Source: DAOPXV01 sp035352535
GTDB taxonomy: Bacteria; Muiribacteriota; UBA9980
Assembly: GCA_964545075.1 (NCBI GenBank)
Contig: CAZJFS010000103.1
Coordinates: 1 to 15,283 of the forward strand
DNA: 15,283 nucleotides
Reading direction: 5' to 3'
Below, one piece after another: positions 6,801 through 13,687 of the stretch. How positions within the stretch are numbered: position 1 is the stretch's first letter; each line of letters begins with the position of its first letter. Below the pieces are notes generated by a model. The model searched no databases. It saw only the letters and a program-made list of their open reading frames with translations, and was not told the origin of the DNA. The translations under genes and the position numbers were made by a program.

Positions 6801-7644
6801 CATAAATGATCTTTTCACGAGTGTTATAAATAACTATGATAAATGCAGATTTCTGAAAGCGTTTGAACGGACCGGATCGTTATATTATATTCTTTTGAAT
6901 TTGAGATCTTTGTTTATCCGTAACGATAAAAATTTCGCGCCGTTATTCGCCATCGTGGCGCGCGGGCTTATCAGCACATCCGAACCGGGGCTTATTCAGG
7001 GGCCGGCCCTTCTGGGCGGCGTTTATTCTTCGCCGCAAACCTCGGTTAAATTCATTGAGCTGCTGGTTCTTATGGCCGGCGAAAAAAAGGGTCGGCCCGA
7101 CGCGACGGTTGAAGTGAAGATAGGCGGCAAACCCGTACAAAATATAAATTTTTCAGATACGCCGATCACGCTCGAAGCGTTAGACGGTGACATGACCATT
7201 TACGCTCCTGAATTTTCGGTCGTGCGCTCGGACGAGACATCCGCCGTCAATATTTTTGAGCATCTCGAAAAACCGGCATTTTTCAGTGTTGAATTTGACA
7301 GCGATAAAATTAATATAGGCGGTGAAGATAAATTGACGATACAGCTGGACAAGGGAAAAGACCCTTCGGAATATTACGCGATCATTGCCGTGCCTTCGAC
7401 GCTTTCGATCCGCCAGACAGAAGATCTGTTGTCCGATTATAAAGGTCAGCTTTTATACGGCCAGAGATCTTCAGGCGGCGCAGTGATGCAATTTCTAACG
7501 GTGCCTTTCAGGGGTTCGCGCACCATCGCGCTTAACGTTGAAGGCGTGCGGAAAGGCGAAAGCGGGGGTTTTGTAAACGTCAGGCATATTTCAAACCCTG
7601 AAATTATCGCGACCGTGAAAACCGCTACGGTGATGGTAAAATAA
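3871..7644 (+). CDS. alpha-2-macroglobulin-like protein with internal SLH/porin-like segment
   Basis: The frame is open from about 3775, so the ATG at 3871 is not the natural start; this is the main body of the gene beginning at 3357. In order (numbered from 3871): beta-rich macroglobulin domains (1-320) with VEINAPEDGGPLSSIEIELA near 249-268; the SLH/porin-like segment (about 330-583, separate entry); the A2M core domain at about 612-655 with KKVVFCCAVTTDKNGRARFG then LPPQTG; a helical thioester-domain-like region (about 785-1090); and C-terminal beta domains with SEYYAIIAVPSTL. At the expected thioester site the sequence is PGIMLQ (787-792), not CxEQ, so no thioester can form. Bacterial A2Ms are periplasmic or anchored protease traps or structural proteins. 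Here a trap without covalent capture, or a surface structural role, is inferred. No PBP1C partner gene is adjacent. Confidence 0.75.
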   Translation: MTSFDALKNVSGGWFLGNAGGAGMRWGNNLFVKNQLRQFNEPFSGMAAVKTRCYLPGCNGCEAGPAQNIGVKNGSLETGLDIGGHSGPFEIEVTTAKGSIRHMFQKSGHVERQSTKLTHNMTNDFFATLAPYEGTTQVYGRDVFIEKDRNRNENNALELISPAGDEANKIEILAKKTVKNARAVVFYFSDDCELKTREIALSKKIKKGEKIEVECLPPYSFIAVGGWNADNSRFFESWAIVFARSRMSVEINAPEDGGPLSSIEIELACTDMRSGNGIPCHGIIEVFDNRVESKSPKEQLVSAIGDSYRSLSGYTSNWRDLTGYGGADISNNLNMGQNDTAVSRSGHGPFSDVPKSHWAYKSLEELVRKKLPNDPNFKRYKNGQMMTRYEIALVISRLTDKKFNGAGLAKLNKLAMEFSDELGLLGVKLNGITGGVTISRNDVDAAKADMATLKKGGLGKFKLSVEDRTRFENKNAKNFKGASRTPNKFRANMKANIDDNVTSFLSYPDSNAQGTTAPNNPIAGNEPAAETNDRNMYLGYIDVKNFGGNNLVENIKSGRTTLTLGKGFVDAKEADGALDVKNKEKSAGSEYHETIRESLKLDKLPELIRESKKKVVFCCAVTTDKNGRARFGVQLPPQTGRCKIRFVALDRYDYLEKSKDIDVKKADCVETSVPALLIPGARVTASVHIPALSGEKIRLKISGACLEKEVSAEITEGKKDFEFELVGKNYGTLRVEAFNNSDELLDCRNVNIKNPGSVPVTYSNIMISNGSPISVKKGGKVEIGTNPGIMLQGMVRNIVTTMYSWFAHAEAITAQAAIRAMLLRAIEEKIINDDGMRDILKADLVRSIRDFNEKFFDDSTGLVHPYPDMPVDVTWTIWSAKNLSSVIRSLKGSDRLKNEFSEVVGVAAGMLEKMILELLRRGVSIHELGMFDPKTGEDLLPVEIDGKVVFKVLTDDAVANWFSDKIISSLDLQHSKDINDLFTSVINNYDKCRFLKAFERTGSLYYILLNLRSLFIRNDKNFAPLFAIVARGLISTSEPGLIQGPALLGGVYSSPQTSVKFIELLVLMAGEKKGRPDATVEVKIGGKPVQNINFSDTPITLEALDGDMTIYAPEFSVVRSDETSAVNIFEHLEKPAFFSVEFDSDKINIGGEDKLTIQLDKGKDPSEYYAIIAVPSTLSIRQTEDLLSDYKGQLLYGQRSSGGAVMQFLTVPFRGSRTIALNVEGVRKGESGGFVNVRHISNPEIIATVKTATVMVK
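4860..5625 (+). other. SLH domain plus porin-like strands inserted in the A2M-like gene
   Basis: Residues 348-403 (4912-5079) form an S-layer-homology domain: GPFSDVPKSHWAYKSLEELV, then a spacer, then MTRYEIALVISRLT. A helical stretch follows (AGLAKLNKLAMEFSDELGLL), then FKLSVEDRTRFENK, FRANMKANIDDN, MYLGYIDVKNFGG and IKSGRTTLTLGKGFVDAKEA. The order SLH, helix, then beta strands with an R-F/K-A-N pattern, YIDVKNF and GR...LGKG is that of SLH-type outer-membrane porins. The segment is in frame, lies between MG domains and the A2M core domain, and stops after about one third of a porin barrel. SLH domains bind cell-wall polymers, so the segment may anchor the protein. It may also be a recombination insert in the bait-like region. 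Confidence 0.7.
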
Positions 7645-7922
7645 AAAAGTTATTCGCAATGGCACTGTTGAAAATAATTAGGAACGCATTTTCAAACATC
7701 TTTATCTGCCTACGAAAACGATCCGAACAGAATCTTTATCGCCATAACCGGCGGATATCCGCAACCTGCTCTATTGCCAGTATGAAATGTTGAAATAATT
7801 CAACCGGAAAAACCGCTGCCGCAAAGAGCGTCCCGGAGCGCAGATCAAGCCTTATGTTTAAAGATGCCGGACCAAATAAAGAAGCGGATCTGGAAAATTG
7901 TGAGGTTTGAAGTTCGGGGCGC
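7645..7922 (+). other. gap after the A2M-like gene, no intact gene
   Basis: No terminator with a T-run was seen after the stop at 7642-7644. A frame with coding-like words (SAYENDPNRIFIAITGGYPQ, then a stop, then PEKPLPQRASRSADQAL) may be another decayed gene but is unrecognised. A perfect 12-bp palindrome (GCGGATATCCGC) lies at 7751-7762. CCGGAAAAACCGCT, also present at 3020-3033, occurs at about 7804-7817. Confidence 0.35.
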
Positions 7923-7951
7923 TTGAATCTTTTTTTGAAAAGGTATATAAT
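7923..7951 (+). promoter_or_regulatory. strong sigma-70-type promoter for the zinc-ribbon membrane gene
   Basis: TTGAAT at 7923-7928, a 17-bp spacer containing a T-run, and a perfect TATAAT at 7946-7951. The expected transcription start is about 7958, giving a leader of about 40 bases before the ATG at 7998. Confidence 0.7.
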
Positions 7952-7997
7952 AAAAGCGTTATAACAATTCTGATTATCCGGCAGAAGTGGGTGAAAA

Positions 7998-8669
7998 ATG
8001 GCGGAAACAATAAAATATCCGATTTGCGCATTCGAAATTTCGGACAACAGTGAAATATGCATGCTCTGCGGAGCCAAATTAAATTCAGCTAGGCATCAGT
8101 CATTTGATGAGAGCGAGTCGAAAATCAACTTGGACCTTAAAAGCGCAGCCAAGCATTTCACGGCATCCGAATTATTTTTTATAATGTTTATGGCCATAAC
8201 CGGAATCATAGTCGGAGGGGTTGTTGGATTTTATGGCGGAATTGCCGTATGCTGGTTAGCGGCAGCCATTTTAAATTGCGGATTTTCATCACTGGTAGAA
8301 ATGGTTTTTGGTCACGATTTTTTATTTTTTTATAAAGAGACGCCGATTGTTATCTGGTTTTTATTTTTCGAGACGATGCTGGTATTCGGCTGTTACGCCG
8401 GAGGCAGTTTTGGAAAATTAATATGCCGCTCCAACAGGTTTAACGATTACTGCTGTTCCATCAATTATTCGAATTACTTCAAGCGCCTTTTCAGAGCATG
8501 GATTTATACGATCATCGGAGTGATGATTAATGTCCATTTATTTATAATTATGGATATAATGACCCGCGGTTCGATAGCCGGTCGTGATAATTCCATTATA
8601 TCAGAGCCGGTTTTAATAGTAGTTACTACAATATTATCGATCCGGCTGGCTAAAAAGCATTACACTTAA
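7998..8669 (+). CDS. zinc-ribbon membrane protein of unknown function
   Basis: This 223-residue protein starts with a short zinc-ribbon-like segment: KYPIC at 6-10 and CMLCGAKL at 21-28. A normal double-CxxC ribbon would read CPxC; here the first Cys is Tyr7 (codon TAT, one base from TGT), leaving Cys10, Cys21 and Cys24. A polar linker follows (29-55), then four or five hydrophobic helices at about 58-95, 115-136, 167-189 and 203-217. Proteins with an N-terminal zinc ribbon and a helical membrane domain are common and mostly uncharacterised; the ribbon would face the cytosol. The ribosome binding site is weak (GTGGGTG) but the upstream promoter is excellent. It lies ahead of the membrane/kinase pair on the same strand, which has its own promoter, so any functional link is only positional. 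Confidence 0.75.
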   Translation: MAETIKYPICAFEISDNSEICMLCGAKLNSARHQSFDESESKINLDLKSAAKHFTASELFFIMFMAITGIIVGGVVGFYGGIAVCWLAAAILNCGFSSLVEMVFGHDFLFFYKETPIVIWFLFFETMLVFGCYAGGSFGKLICRSNRFNDYCCSINYSNYFKRLFRAWIYTIIGVMINVHLFIIMDIMTRGSIAGRDNSIISEPVLIVVTTILSIRLAKKHYT

Positions 8670-8730
8670 AATTAACTTGCGACACGATAAAGATCGACGG
8701 TGATCCGGGCTTAAACCATCAAAATAAATA

Positions 8731-8759
8731 TTGAAAATTTAATGGCTATATGATAAAAT
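8731..8759 (+). promoter_or_regulatory. extended -10 promoter abutting a GTG start (leaderless candidate)
   Basis: TTGAAA at 8731-8736, a 17-bp spacer, TAAAAT at 8754-8759, and TG at 8751-8752. Transcription would begin at about 8766-8767, exactly at the GTG of the next gene. No Shine-Dalgarno sequence lies between. Confidence 0.6.
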
Positions 8760-8766
8760 TTAAATT

Positions 8767-9021
8767 GTGAAAAAGCTTACAAATTTATTGTTTATAACGT
8801 TTTTTCTTATCTTCAATCCATTTTTATTAATGAGGGATAAAGCCGAAATCACGGCACTCATTTTTGGCATAATGCATGCCGTCTATTATTTCTTAATAAT
8901 TTCAATGAATTCCACTGCTAATTTACCGTGGTTTATACTTTCCGCCTGTTTAGCGCTGGCGATTTCAATGCCATTTAAGAGTTGTAAATCGATAATTTTG
9001 AATCAGGGAGTCAGGAGATAA
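8767..9021 (+). CDS. small three-helix membrane protein, coupled to the kinase
   Basis: This 84-residue protein has three hydrophobic helices at about 4-22, 28-47 and 53-70, a short basic C-terminus (CKSIILNQGVRR), and no recognised family. The GTG start is chosen because it is the first start in the open frame and coincides with the predicted transcription start. A later ATG at 8830 has no ribosome binding site and would remove the first helix. The stop TAA (9019-9021) shares its last base with the ATG of the kinase gene (TAATG), a typical sign of translational coupling. It may provide a membrane anchor or signal input for the soluble kinase; this is inferred from the overlap alone. Confidence 0.6.
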   Translation: MKKLTNLLFITFFLIFNPFLLMRDKAEITALIFGIMHAVYYFLIISMNSTANLPWFILSACLALAISMPFKSCKSIILNQGVRR

Positions 9022-11225
9022 TGACGCAAGTTCAAAAGACAATTCTTCTCGTTGAAGATGAATTTGTTATCGCCAGAGTTACCGCCAAAGTCATACAAAG
9101 TTTTGGCTTTAATGTGATCATCGCTAATACCGGAGAAGAAGCGCTGGATATATTCAAAAAAAGTAATGCCATCGATCTGATACTTATGGACATCGATCTC
9201 GGCGACGGAATCGATGGCACGGAAGTCGCCGCAATAATTTTAAAAGATATCGATATCCCAATAGTTTTTCTATCAAGCCATACGGAATCTGAAATAGTAG
9301 AAAAAACGGAAAAAATTACTTCCTATGGCTATGTCGTAAAAGGTTCCGGAAATACGGTTCTCAACGCATCAATAAAAATGGCTTTTAGACTTTTTGAAGC
9401 CAAATTAAAGAAAAAAGAGAAAGATGAGGCGCTGAAAAAAAGCGAGCAGGTCAAATCTGAACTCATTGAAAAATTAAATGAAGCTCAACAGATCGAAATG
9501 ATCGGCAGTTGGGATTGGGACATAAAAACCGGTTCCGTTTGGTGGTCGGATGAGACTTATCGGATTTTCGGCGTAACAGCTCAAGAGTTAACGCCAAGTT
9601 TCTCGGCAAACGCCAGGTTCATTCATCCCGATGATATACAGCGCTATGAACAATTATTTAATCATTCTTTACAATCAGGCGCGCCATTATATTACGAGTG
9701 CCGGTTAATTGTAAACGACGGTCGGCTGAAATACTGCGTCGCAAAAGGCACGGTTAAATATGATGACGGTGGCAACCCAACTCGTTTCATTGGAACTATC
9801 CAGGACATTACGGCGCGCAAATTAACTGAAGACGATATGCGTCAGATCAACGCTCGCCTGGCATTTGCCCAGCAAGCGGCCGGCGCCGGCATGTGGGAAT
9901 GGGACATGATAGCTGAAAAGCTCAACTGGACGCCGGAATTATTTTGCATTTTCGGCCTTGATCCGGCCCTGATAGATGCCAGTTTTGAAACGTGGCGCAA
10001 TATAATCTATCCGCAGGACCGAGAAATCGCGGAAGAACAGATAAAAACGTCCATAGAGAGCCAGGTTCGATTGGAGAGCGAATATAGAATTATACGTCCT
10101 TCCTCTGGCGAGGTTCGTTGGATAAGCGTTTTGGGCGACACCACTTACGACGCCAATAAAAAACCGGTCAGAATGGCCGGCATTTGCCTTGATATCACCG
10201 AACGTAAAAGGCATAAAGAAGTTATAATTGAGAGCGAACAAAGAATTAATTTTCATGTGAAAAACTCGCCATTGGCAATTATAGAATGGAACAATAATTA
10301 CATTATAACGCAATGGTCCGGCGAGTCGGAAAAAATATTTGGCTGGAGTAAAGAAGAAACGATCGGCAAACCAATCACGGATTTAAAAATGATTTATGAC
10401 GATGATATTGCTATGGTTCAAAACACAATGGAATTGCTCAGCAGTGAAAAATCGAAACATCTTATAACTTCTAACCGTAATTATACTAAAGATCGAAGAG
10501 TAATTCATTGTGAATGGTATAGCTCAGTCCTTAATGATCAGCAGGGTAAAATGATCTCGGTAATGTCGCAAGTTCTGGACATTACTGACCGCAAACTTAA
10601 CGAAGAAAAAATCAATAAACTTCTCACCGAAAAAGAAATATTACTAAAAGAAGTTCATCATCGCATCAAAAATAATATGAATACCGTTATTGGTCTAATG
10701 GCTTTACAAATAGACGCTTTAAAAGAACAGTCGGCTATCGCGGCGCTTAACGATGCCCGAAGCCGCGTGCAAAGCATAATGTTATTATATGACAAACTTT
10801 ATCGTTCAGACAATTTTAGTAACATATCTTTCAAAGAATATAGCACGTCACTCATTGATGAAATTATTAATAATTTTCCAAACAGCGCAATAGTAAAAAC
10901 GGAAAAAATCATTGAAGATTTTATGATCGACGCCCAAAAATCGTCTTTTATTGGAATCATCATTAACGAGATTCTTACTAATATAATGAAATATGCTTTT
11001 AAAGGCAGAAACTCCGGATCGATAATAGTAACCGCAAGGGCGGCGGACGGACGCGCAATTATTTCGATCCAGGATAACGGAATCGGAATTCCAGAATCGA
11101 TAAACATTACAAATTCCAGTGGATTTGGACTTCAATTAGTGAACATGATGGTGAAGCAATTGCATGGAGCAATAAAGATCGAACGTAATAATGGAACTAA
11201 ATTAATTTGGGAATTTAATTTATAA
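9021..11225 (+). CDS. hybrid histidine kinase: receiver, three PAS, HisKA_2, HATPase
   Basis: This 734-residue protein has no membrane helix. Residues 7-122 are a receiver: acidic pair Glu12/Asp13, phospho-acceptor Asp57 in LILMDIDLGD, Ser85/86 and Lys107 (VVKGSG). Helices at 125-155 look coiled-coil. Three PAS/PAC units follow at about 160-267 (ending QDITARK), 285-396 (CLDITERK) and 411-525 (VLDITDRK). LLKEVHHRIKNNMNTVIGLM (541-560) is the HisKA_2 dimerisation box with phospho-His at 546. The ATPase domain has an N box (INEILTNIMKYAF, Asn649 region), DNGIGIP (685-691) and GFGLQLV (701-707). All catalytic residues seem present. With the receiver at the front, it can integrate an upstream phosphoryl signal with PAS-sensed ligands. 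No separate output regulator is adjacent. AGGAG (9013-9017) plus overlap with the upstream gene sets the start. Confidence 0.9.
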   Translation: MTQVQKTILLVEDEFVIARVTAKVIQSFGFNVIIANTGEEALDIFKKSNAIDLILMDIDLGDGIDGTEVAAIILKDIDIPIVFLSSHTESEIVEKTEKITSYGYVVKGSGNTVLNASIKMAFRLFEAKLKKKEKDEALKKSEQVKSELIEKLNEAQQIEMIGSWDWDIKTGSVWWSDETYRIFGVTAQELTPSFSANARFIHPDDIQRYEQLFNHSLQSGAPLYYECRLIVNDGRLKYCVAKGTVKYDDGGNPTRFIGTIQDITARKLTEDDMRQINARLAFAQQAAGAGMWEWDMIAEKLNWTPELFCIFGLDPALIDASFETWRNIIYPQDREIAEEQIKTSIESQVRLESEYRIIRPSSGEVRWISVLGDTTYDANKKPVRMAGICLDITERKRHKEVIIESEQRINFHVKNSPLAIIEWNNNYIITQWSGESEKIFGWSKEETIGKPITDLKMIYDDDIAMVQNTMELLSSEKSKHLITSNRNYTKDRRVIHCEWYSSVLNDQQGKMISVMSQVLDITDRKLNEEKINKLLTEKEILLKEVHHRIKNNMNTVIGLMALQIDALKEQSAIAALNDARSRVQSIMLLYDKLYRSDNFSNISFKEYSTSLIDEIINNFPNSAIVKTEKIIEDFMIDAQKSSFIGIIINEILTNIMKYAFKGRNSGSIIVTARAADGRAIISIQDNGIGIPESINITNSSGFGLQLVNMMVKQLHGAIKIERNNGTKLIWEFNL

Positions 11226-11311
11226 ACGGGCTGTCGAAAAACAATATAATTTAGCGACTATTTACAAATCAAGAAAAAGCCTTTGCCGCTCTTTTAACGT
11301 TCCCGCTTGCT

Positions 11312-11341
11312 TTGATAAAGCGTAAAGAAATGTGTTATTAT
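11312..11341 (+). promoter_or_regulatory. extended -10 promoter for the Ser/Ala/Asn-rich protein
   Basis: TTGATA at 11312-11317, an 18-bp spacer, TATTAT at 11336-11341, and TG at 11333-11334. The -10 overlaps the ATG at 11340, so transcription would start near 11348 and the ATG at 11388 is the usable start. Confidence 0.5.
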
Positions 11342-11387
11342 GACGATATATAATCTGAAAAAGTACATTTATAGAAAGCGAGCTAAT

Positions 11388-12128
11388 ATGAGAGCTACAA
11401 ATTATAATTCGGATTCGAACCTGCTGAAATATTTAAATGCCAATCAGCGCACGGGCGCCGGGTTACTCGGCCTGAATACGGATAAGACCACGGAAAGTTT
11501 GAACGTCATCGCGCAAAAATATGCCGCGGCAAAAACCAAGTCCACCTCTTCTACCGGCAATGTCAGCTCGGTCATCAGTAGTGAAGCGAGTAATTTAAAT
11601 AAAGTTTACGAACAGATCAAACAGAACGGAAATAAAGACGCTCTTGCCGGTTTTAACCAAGCGGTCATGAACTACACTAAGAACTCGGACGCGACCGGAC
11701 TTAAAAATTTCATTGAAACTGGCGTGAAGGCCGGAAATGATAAAAACATGGCCTCTTTCGTCAATACACTGGCGATCGCCAATAATATTTCAAAACAAAC
11801 GCCGTCGTCCGCGAATCAGTTTTTAAGCGAAGCGGTAAATACTTATTCTCAATCGGGCGTGCAGTCCATGAATGATTACGCTAAAGCCGCCAGCTCTATT
11901 ATTTCAAAATCCGGAGCCAACAGCCTTCAAACCTCAAGCGTCAAAGCCTCCGTTCTCGGAAATCTCACGGCGGCCTGGAAGGCGACGAGCGGGCAGAGCA
12001 AGGTTTCCGCGGCGCAGATAAAGACGCAGTTAAATGATATTTCGTCTAACGTTTCAAAGCTCGGCGACCTCAAAACGGTTAACGATTACCTGAACGCTAA
12101 AATACGGCAGGTTAAAACCGGCATATAA
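11388..12128 (+). CDS. cysteine-free Ser/Ala/Asn-rich helical protein, unknown
   Basis: The frame opens at an ATG at 11340, but that codon lies within the predicted -10 and has no ribosome binding site. The ATG at 11388 (MRATNYNSDSNLLKYL) gives a 246-residue protein and is preferred. It has no Cys, a single Trp, no signal peptide and no membrane helix. It is rich in Ser, Ala, Asn, Lys and Thr, and is predicted mostly helical with repeated short polar helices (SVISSEASNLNKVYEQIKQN; FIETGVKAGNDKNMASFVNT). This composition resembles proteins exported without a cleaved signal, such as flagellar, secretion-system or filament components, but no family was recognised and no secretion genes are nearby. 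The ribosome binding site is weak (AGCGAG). It is transcribed independently of the kinase, 114 bp downstream of the kinase stop (162 bp to this start). Confidence 0.65.
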   Translation: MRATNYNSDSNLLKYLNANQRTGAGLLGLNTDKTTESLNVIAQKYAAAKTKSTSSTGNVSSVISSEASNLNKVYEQIKQNGNKDALAGFNQAVMNYTKNSDATGLKNFIETGVKAGNDKNMASFVNTLAIANNISKQTPSSANQFLSEAVNTYSQSGVQSMNDYAKAASSIISKSGANSLQTSSVKASVLGNLTAAWKATSGQSKVSAAQIKTQLNDISSNVSKLGDLKTVNDYLNAKIRQVKTGI

Positions 12129-12142
12129 ATTAAAGGATAATA

Positions 12143-12352
12143 ATTATATCAAACATAAACCCGGTAGTGCATTTTGAAATGTCATACGAAAACAGGGACC
12201 GCATGGCTGATTTTTATACCAGCGCTTCCGGCCGGAAGATGAAAGAATACTCCATAAAATACGGCGGCATTTACACGGGCCCTTTTAACTGTCCTTAAGA
12301 AACCCTGGTTGCGGCCAGGGTCGAAGAAATCTCATCAGAAAAAATGAATTGA
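12143..12352 (+). pseudogene. VOC-family (glyoxalase-like) remnant
   Basis: The frame reads SNINPVVHFEMSYENRDRMA then DFYTSA, a close match to the start of VOC/glyoxalase-like proteins (usually INPVVHFEMPYEDRxRMAxFYxxAFGW). AAAGGA at 12132-12137 points to a start at 12143, where the codon is ATT instead of ATG. After ASG the family sequence is lost and a different segment follows (MKEYSIKYGGIYTGPFNCP), ending in TAA at 12296. The same frame then reads ETLVAARVEEISSEKMN to TGA at 12350. The remnant has thus lost its start codon and most of its fold, and is fused to an unrecognised scrap. A 6-bp hairpin, CCCTGG-TTGCGG-CCAGGG, lies at about 12303-12320. Confidence 0.65.
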
Positions 12353-12385
12353 AGCGCACCGATAATTTTTTAAAATTCGTAAATT

Positions 12386-12532
12386 ATGCCGGCGCAACGT
12401 GCGCTTATCTCTGGCGCTCTTATTGCTTACTTCATCTTCATGAAGAAACTCGAAGAAGCTAATTTAACTCGTATTTTCTACTTTCAGGCGGCCGCCGTCA
12501 GCGTGCTTTTATGCGTGCTGATGTTATTCTGA
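12386..12532 (+). pseudogene. membrane-protein C-terminal remnant carrying repeat copy B
   Basis: A 48-codon frame from ATG 12386 to TGA 12530 reads ALISGALIAYFIFMKKLEEA then NLTRIFYFQAAAVSVLLCVL and MLF. The second half is a convincing transmembrane helix, and the first part contains another hydrophobic stretch. There is no ribosome binding site before the ATG. It looks like the last two helices of a larger transporter-like protein whose front is gone, though a real small membrane protein is possible. No family was recognised. The 40-bp repeat copy B lies inside it. Confidence 0.35.
12409..12448 (+). repeat. 40-bp dispersed repeat, copy B
   Basis: It matches copy A at 3136-3175 at 37 of 40 bases and has the same hairpin, CTTCAT-CTTC-ATGAAG. 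Both copies are preceded by a small GC-rich inverted repeat (here GCGCA-ACG-TGCGC at about 12392-12404). Confidence 0.75.
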
Positions 12533-12590
12533 TTTAAGATAGCCGGCCTAAGTGCGGTTCGCCTGTTTCACAGTTCCAGACAGATTTACA

Positions 12591-12617
12591 TTTCGCCAGT
12601 ATCAACAACCGGCGAAA
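12591..12617 (+). repeat. inverted repeat in the gap before the EEP-like gene
   Basis: TTTCGCC at 12591-12597 pairs with GGCGAAA at 12611-12617 across a 13-base loop. ACA before and TGT after extend the arms with a bulge. No T-run follows. The rest of 12533-12680 is A/T-rich and without coding signals. Confidence 0.4.
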
Positions 12618-12680
12618 ATAAATGTTTAAAAAATGTAACCATTTTAAAAAACATATGTCTAATTATTTAAGCACAAAATT

Positions 12681-12708
12681 TTGAGTTTAATCGTTAAAGC
12701 GGTATTAC
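12681..12708 (+). promoter_or_regulatory. possible promoter for the EEP-like gene
   Basis: TTGAGT at 12681-12686 and TATTAC at 12703-12708 with a 16-bp spacer. It is weaker than the other promoters in the window; CATAAT at 12708-12713 is an alternative -10. Confidence 0.3.
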
Positions 12709-12747
12709 ATAATTTTATTCGCCATAAAAATTTCAGGAGGTATTCAT

Positions 12748-13683
12748 ATGAATAGTAAGAAAAGAAAAATTTTAGCGCTGTTCGTCATTTTTGTTTGCGT
12801 CTTTTTCTTGTTATCGATTCGCGTTCAGGCAGCCACAAATATTTTCAATCAGGATGTTGGAAAACCGGTCGCTTCTTTAAATAAAGATACCATATTAAAG
12901 GTAGTTTCCTTAGACGTTAGCGGCGGCGATTATAGGGCCGCCGACTTATACAAAGTTATGCAGATCGGCAATCTATTAAAGCCTTATGCTCCCGATGTGG
13001 TTTTTTTAACTCAGGTAGTAGAAGGAAAAATTTATTATTCCAATCAGATAAAAGTAATAGGCGATAAGCTTGGTTTGAAGTATTATACATTTGCCGGCAA
13101 TCCTATGAAGGAATCGGATACAGCTTACAATATCACACATAATATCGTTGACAGAGGCGGTGTGGCGATATTGAGCCGTTATCCTCTAACCGAAGTCAGG
13201 CAGCTTGAGTTTGCCGGGTATTATAATGCAGCGGGTCGGACGGTTAAATATGCAGCGGCTAAAACTAAGATAAACAATAAAGATGTTGCGTTTGTCTGCG
13301 CATATATGCTTTCAACATCTTCAAAATCGACAATACAGCAGAAAATGATACAGTTATCAAATTATCTGAAAAGTAATTATAAAAACATCCCGATAATTAT
13401 ATCCGGTAATTTTCAAACAAAAAATATTTCCGAGGAAGATATAGCTTTATGCACATTGAAACTGCTCTCAACGGAGGGATTTAGAGTAATCAATAAAAAA
13501 TATAATTATATACAGAAGCCGGACAGAGGGGCAAATTATCCCGTCAAATCTCCAACGCAAAAACGTCAGCATATATTCAGCACGGGTCATTTTTCAGCTA
13601 ATAATGCCTTCGTTTGCAACGGAGTTCAGTTTCAATATTATTTAAAGAGCCTTCCAATTTTTGAAGAACTCAAACTTAAATAA
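12748..13683 (+). CDS. secreted endonuclease/exonuclease/phosphatase-fold protein, catalytic residues lost
   Basis: Residues 1-28 are a signal peptide (KKRK, hydrophobic core, VQA/A). The rest follows the EEP fold (DNase I/sphingomyelinase-type superfamily): ILKVVSLDVSGG (49-60), LLKPYAPDVVFLTQVVEG (76-93), RGGVAILSRYPLTEV (136-150), VAFVCAYMLST (180-190) and IPIIISGNFQT (214-224). Active EEP enzymes have N in the first motif, E in LQEV, H in THL, and D and N in GDFN. Here these are Asp56, Gln89, Tyr186, Asn221 and Gln223. No clear C-terminal SDH motif is present; QHIF and TGHFSANNAF stand in that region. So the fold is kept while metal-binding and catalytic side chains are replaced. It probably acts as a binding protein outside the cytosol. 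AGGAGG at 12735-12740, seven bases before the ATG, sets the start. Confidence 0.7.
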   Translation: MNSKKRKILALFVIFVCVFFLLSIRVQAATNIFNQDVGKPVASLNKDTILKVVSLDVSGGDYRAADLYKVMQIGNLLKPYAPDVVFLTQVVEGKIYYSNQIKVIGDKLGLKYYTFAGNPMKESDTAYNITHNIVDRGGVAILSRYPLTEVRQLEFAGYYNAAGRTVKYAAAKTKINNKDVAFVCAYMLSTSSKSTIQQKMIQLSNYLKSNYKNIPIIISGNFQTKNISEEDIALCTLKLLSTEGFRVINKKYNYIQKPDRGANYPVKSPTQKRQHIFSTGHFSANNAFVCNGVQFQYYLKSLPIFEELKLK

Positions 13684-13687
13684 GAAA

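Noticed and set aside
11340..11342. ATG at 11340 as the start of the Ser/Ala/Asn-rich protein
   Set aside because: It falls inside the predicted -10 hexamer, has no ribosome binding site, and adds a basic stretch unlike the rest of the protein.
12296..12298. In-frame UAA as a recoded codon
   Set aside because: The surrounding gene lacks a start codon and its family fold is truncated, so decay explains it better than recoding.
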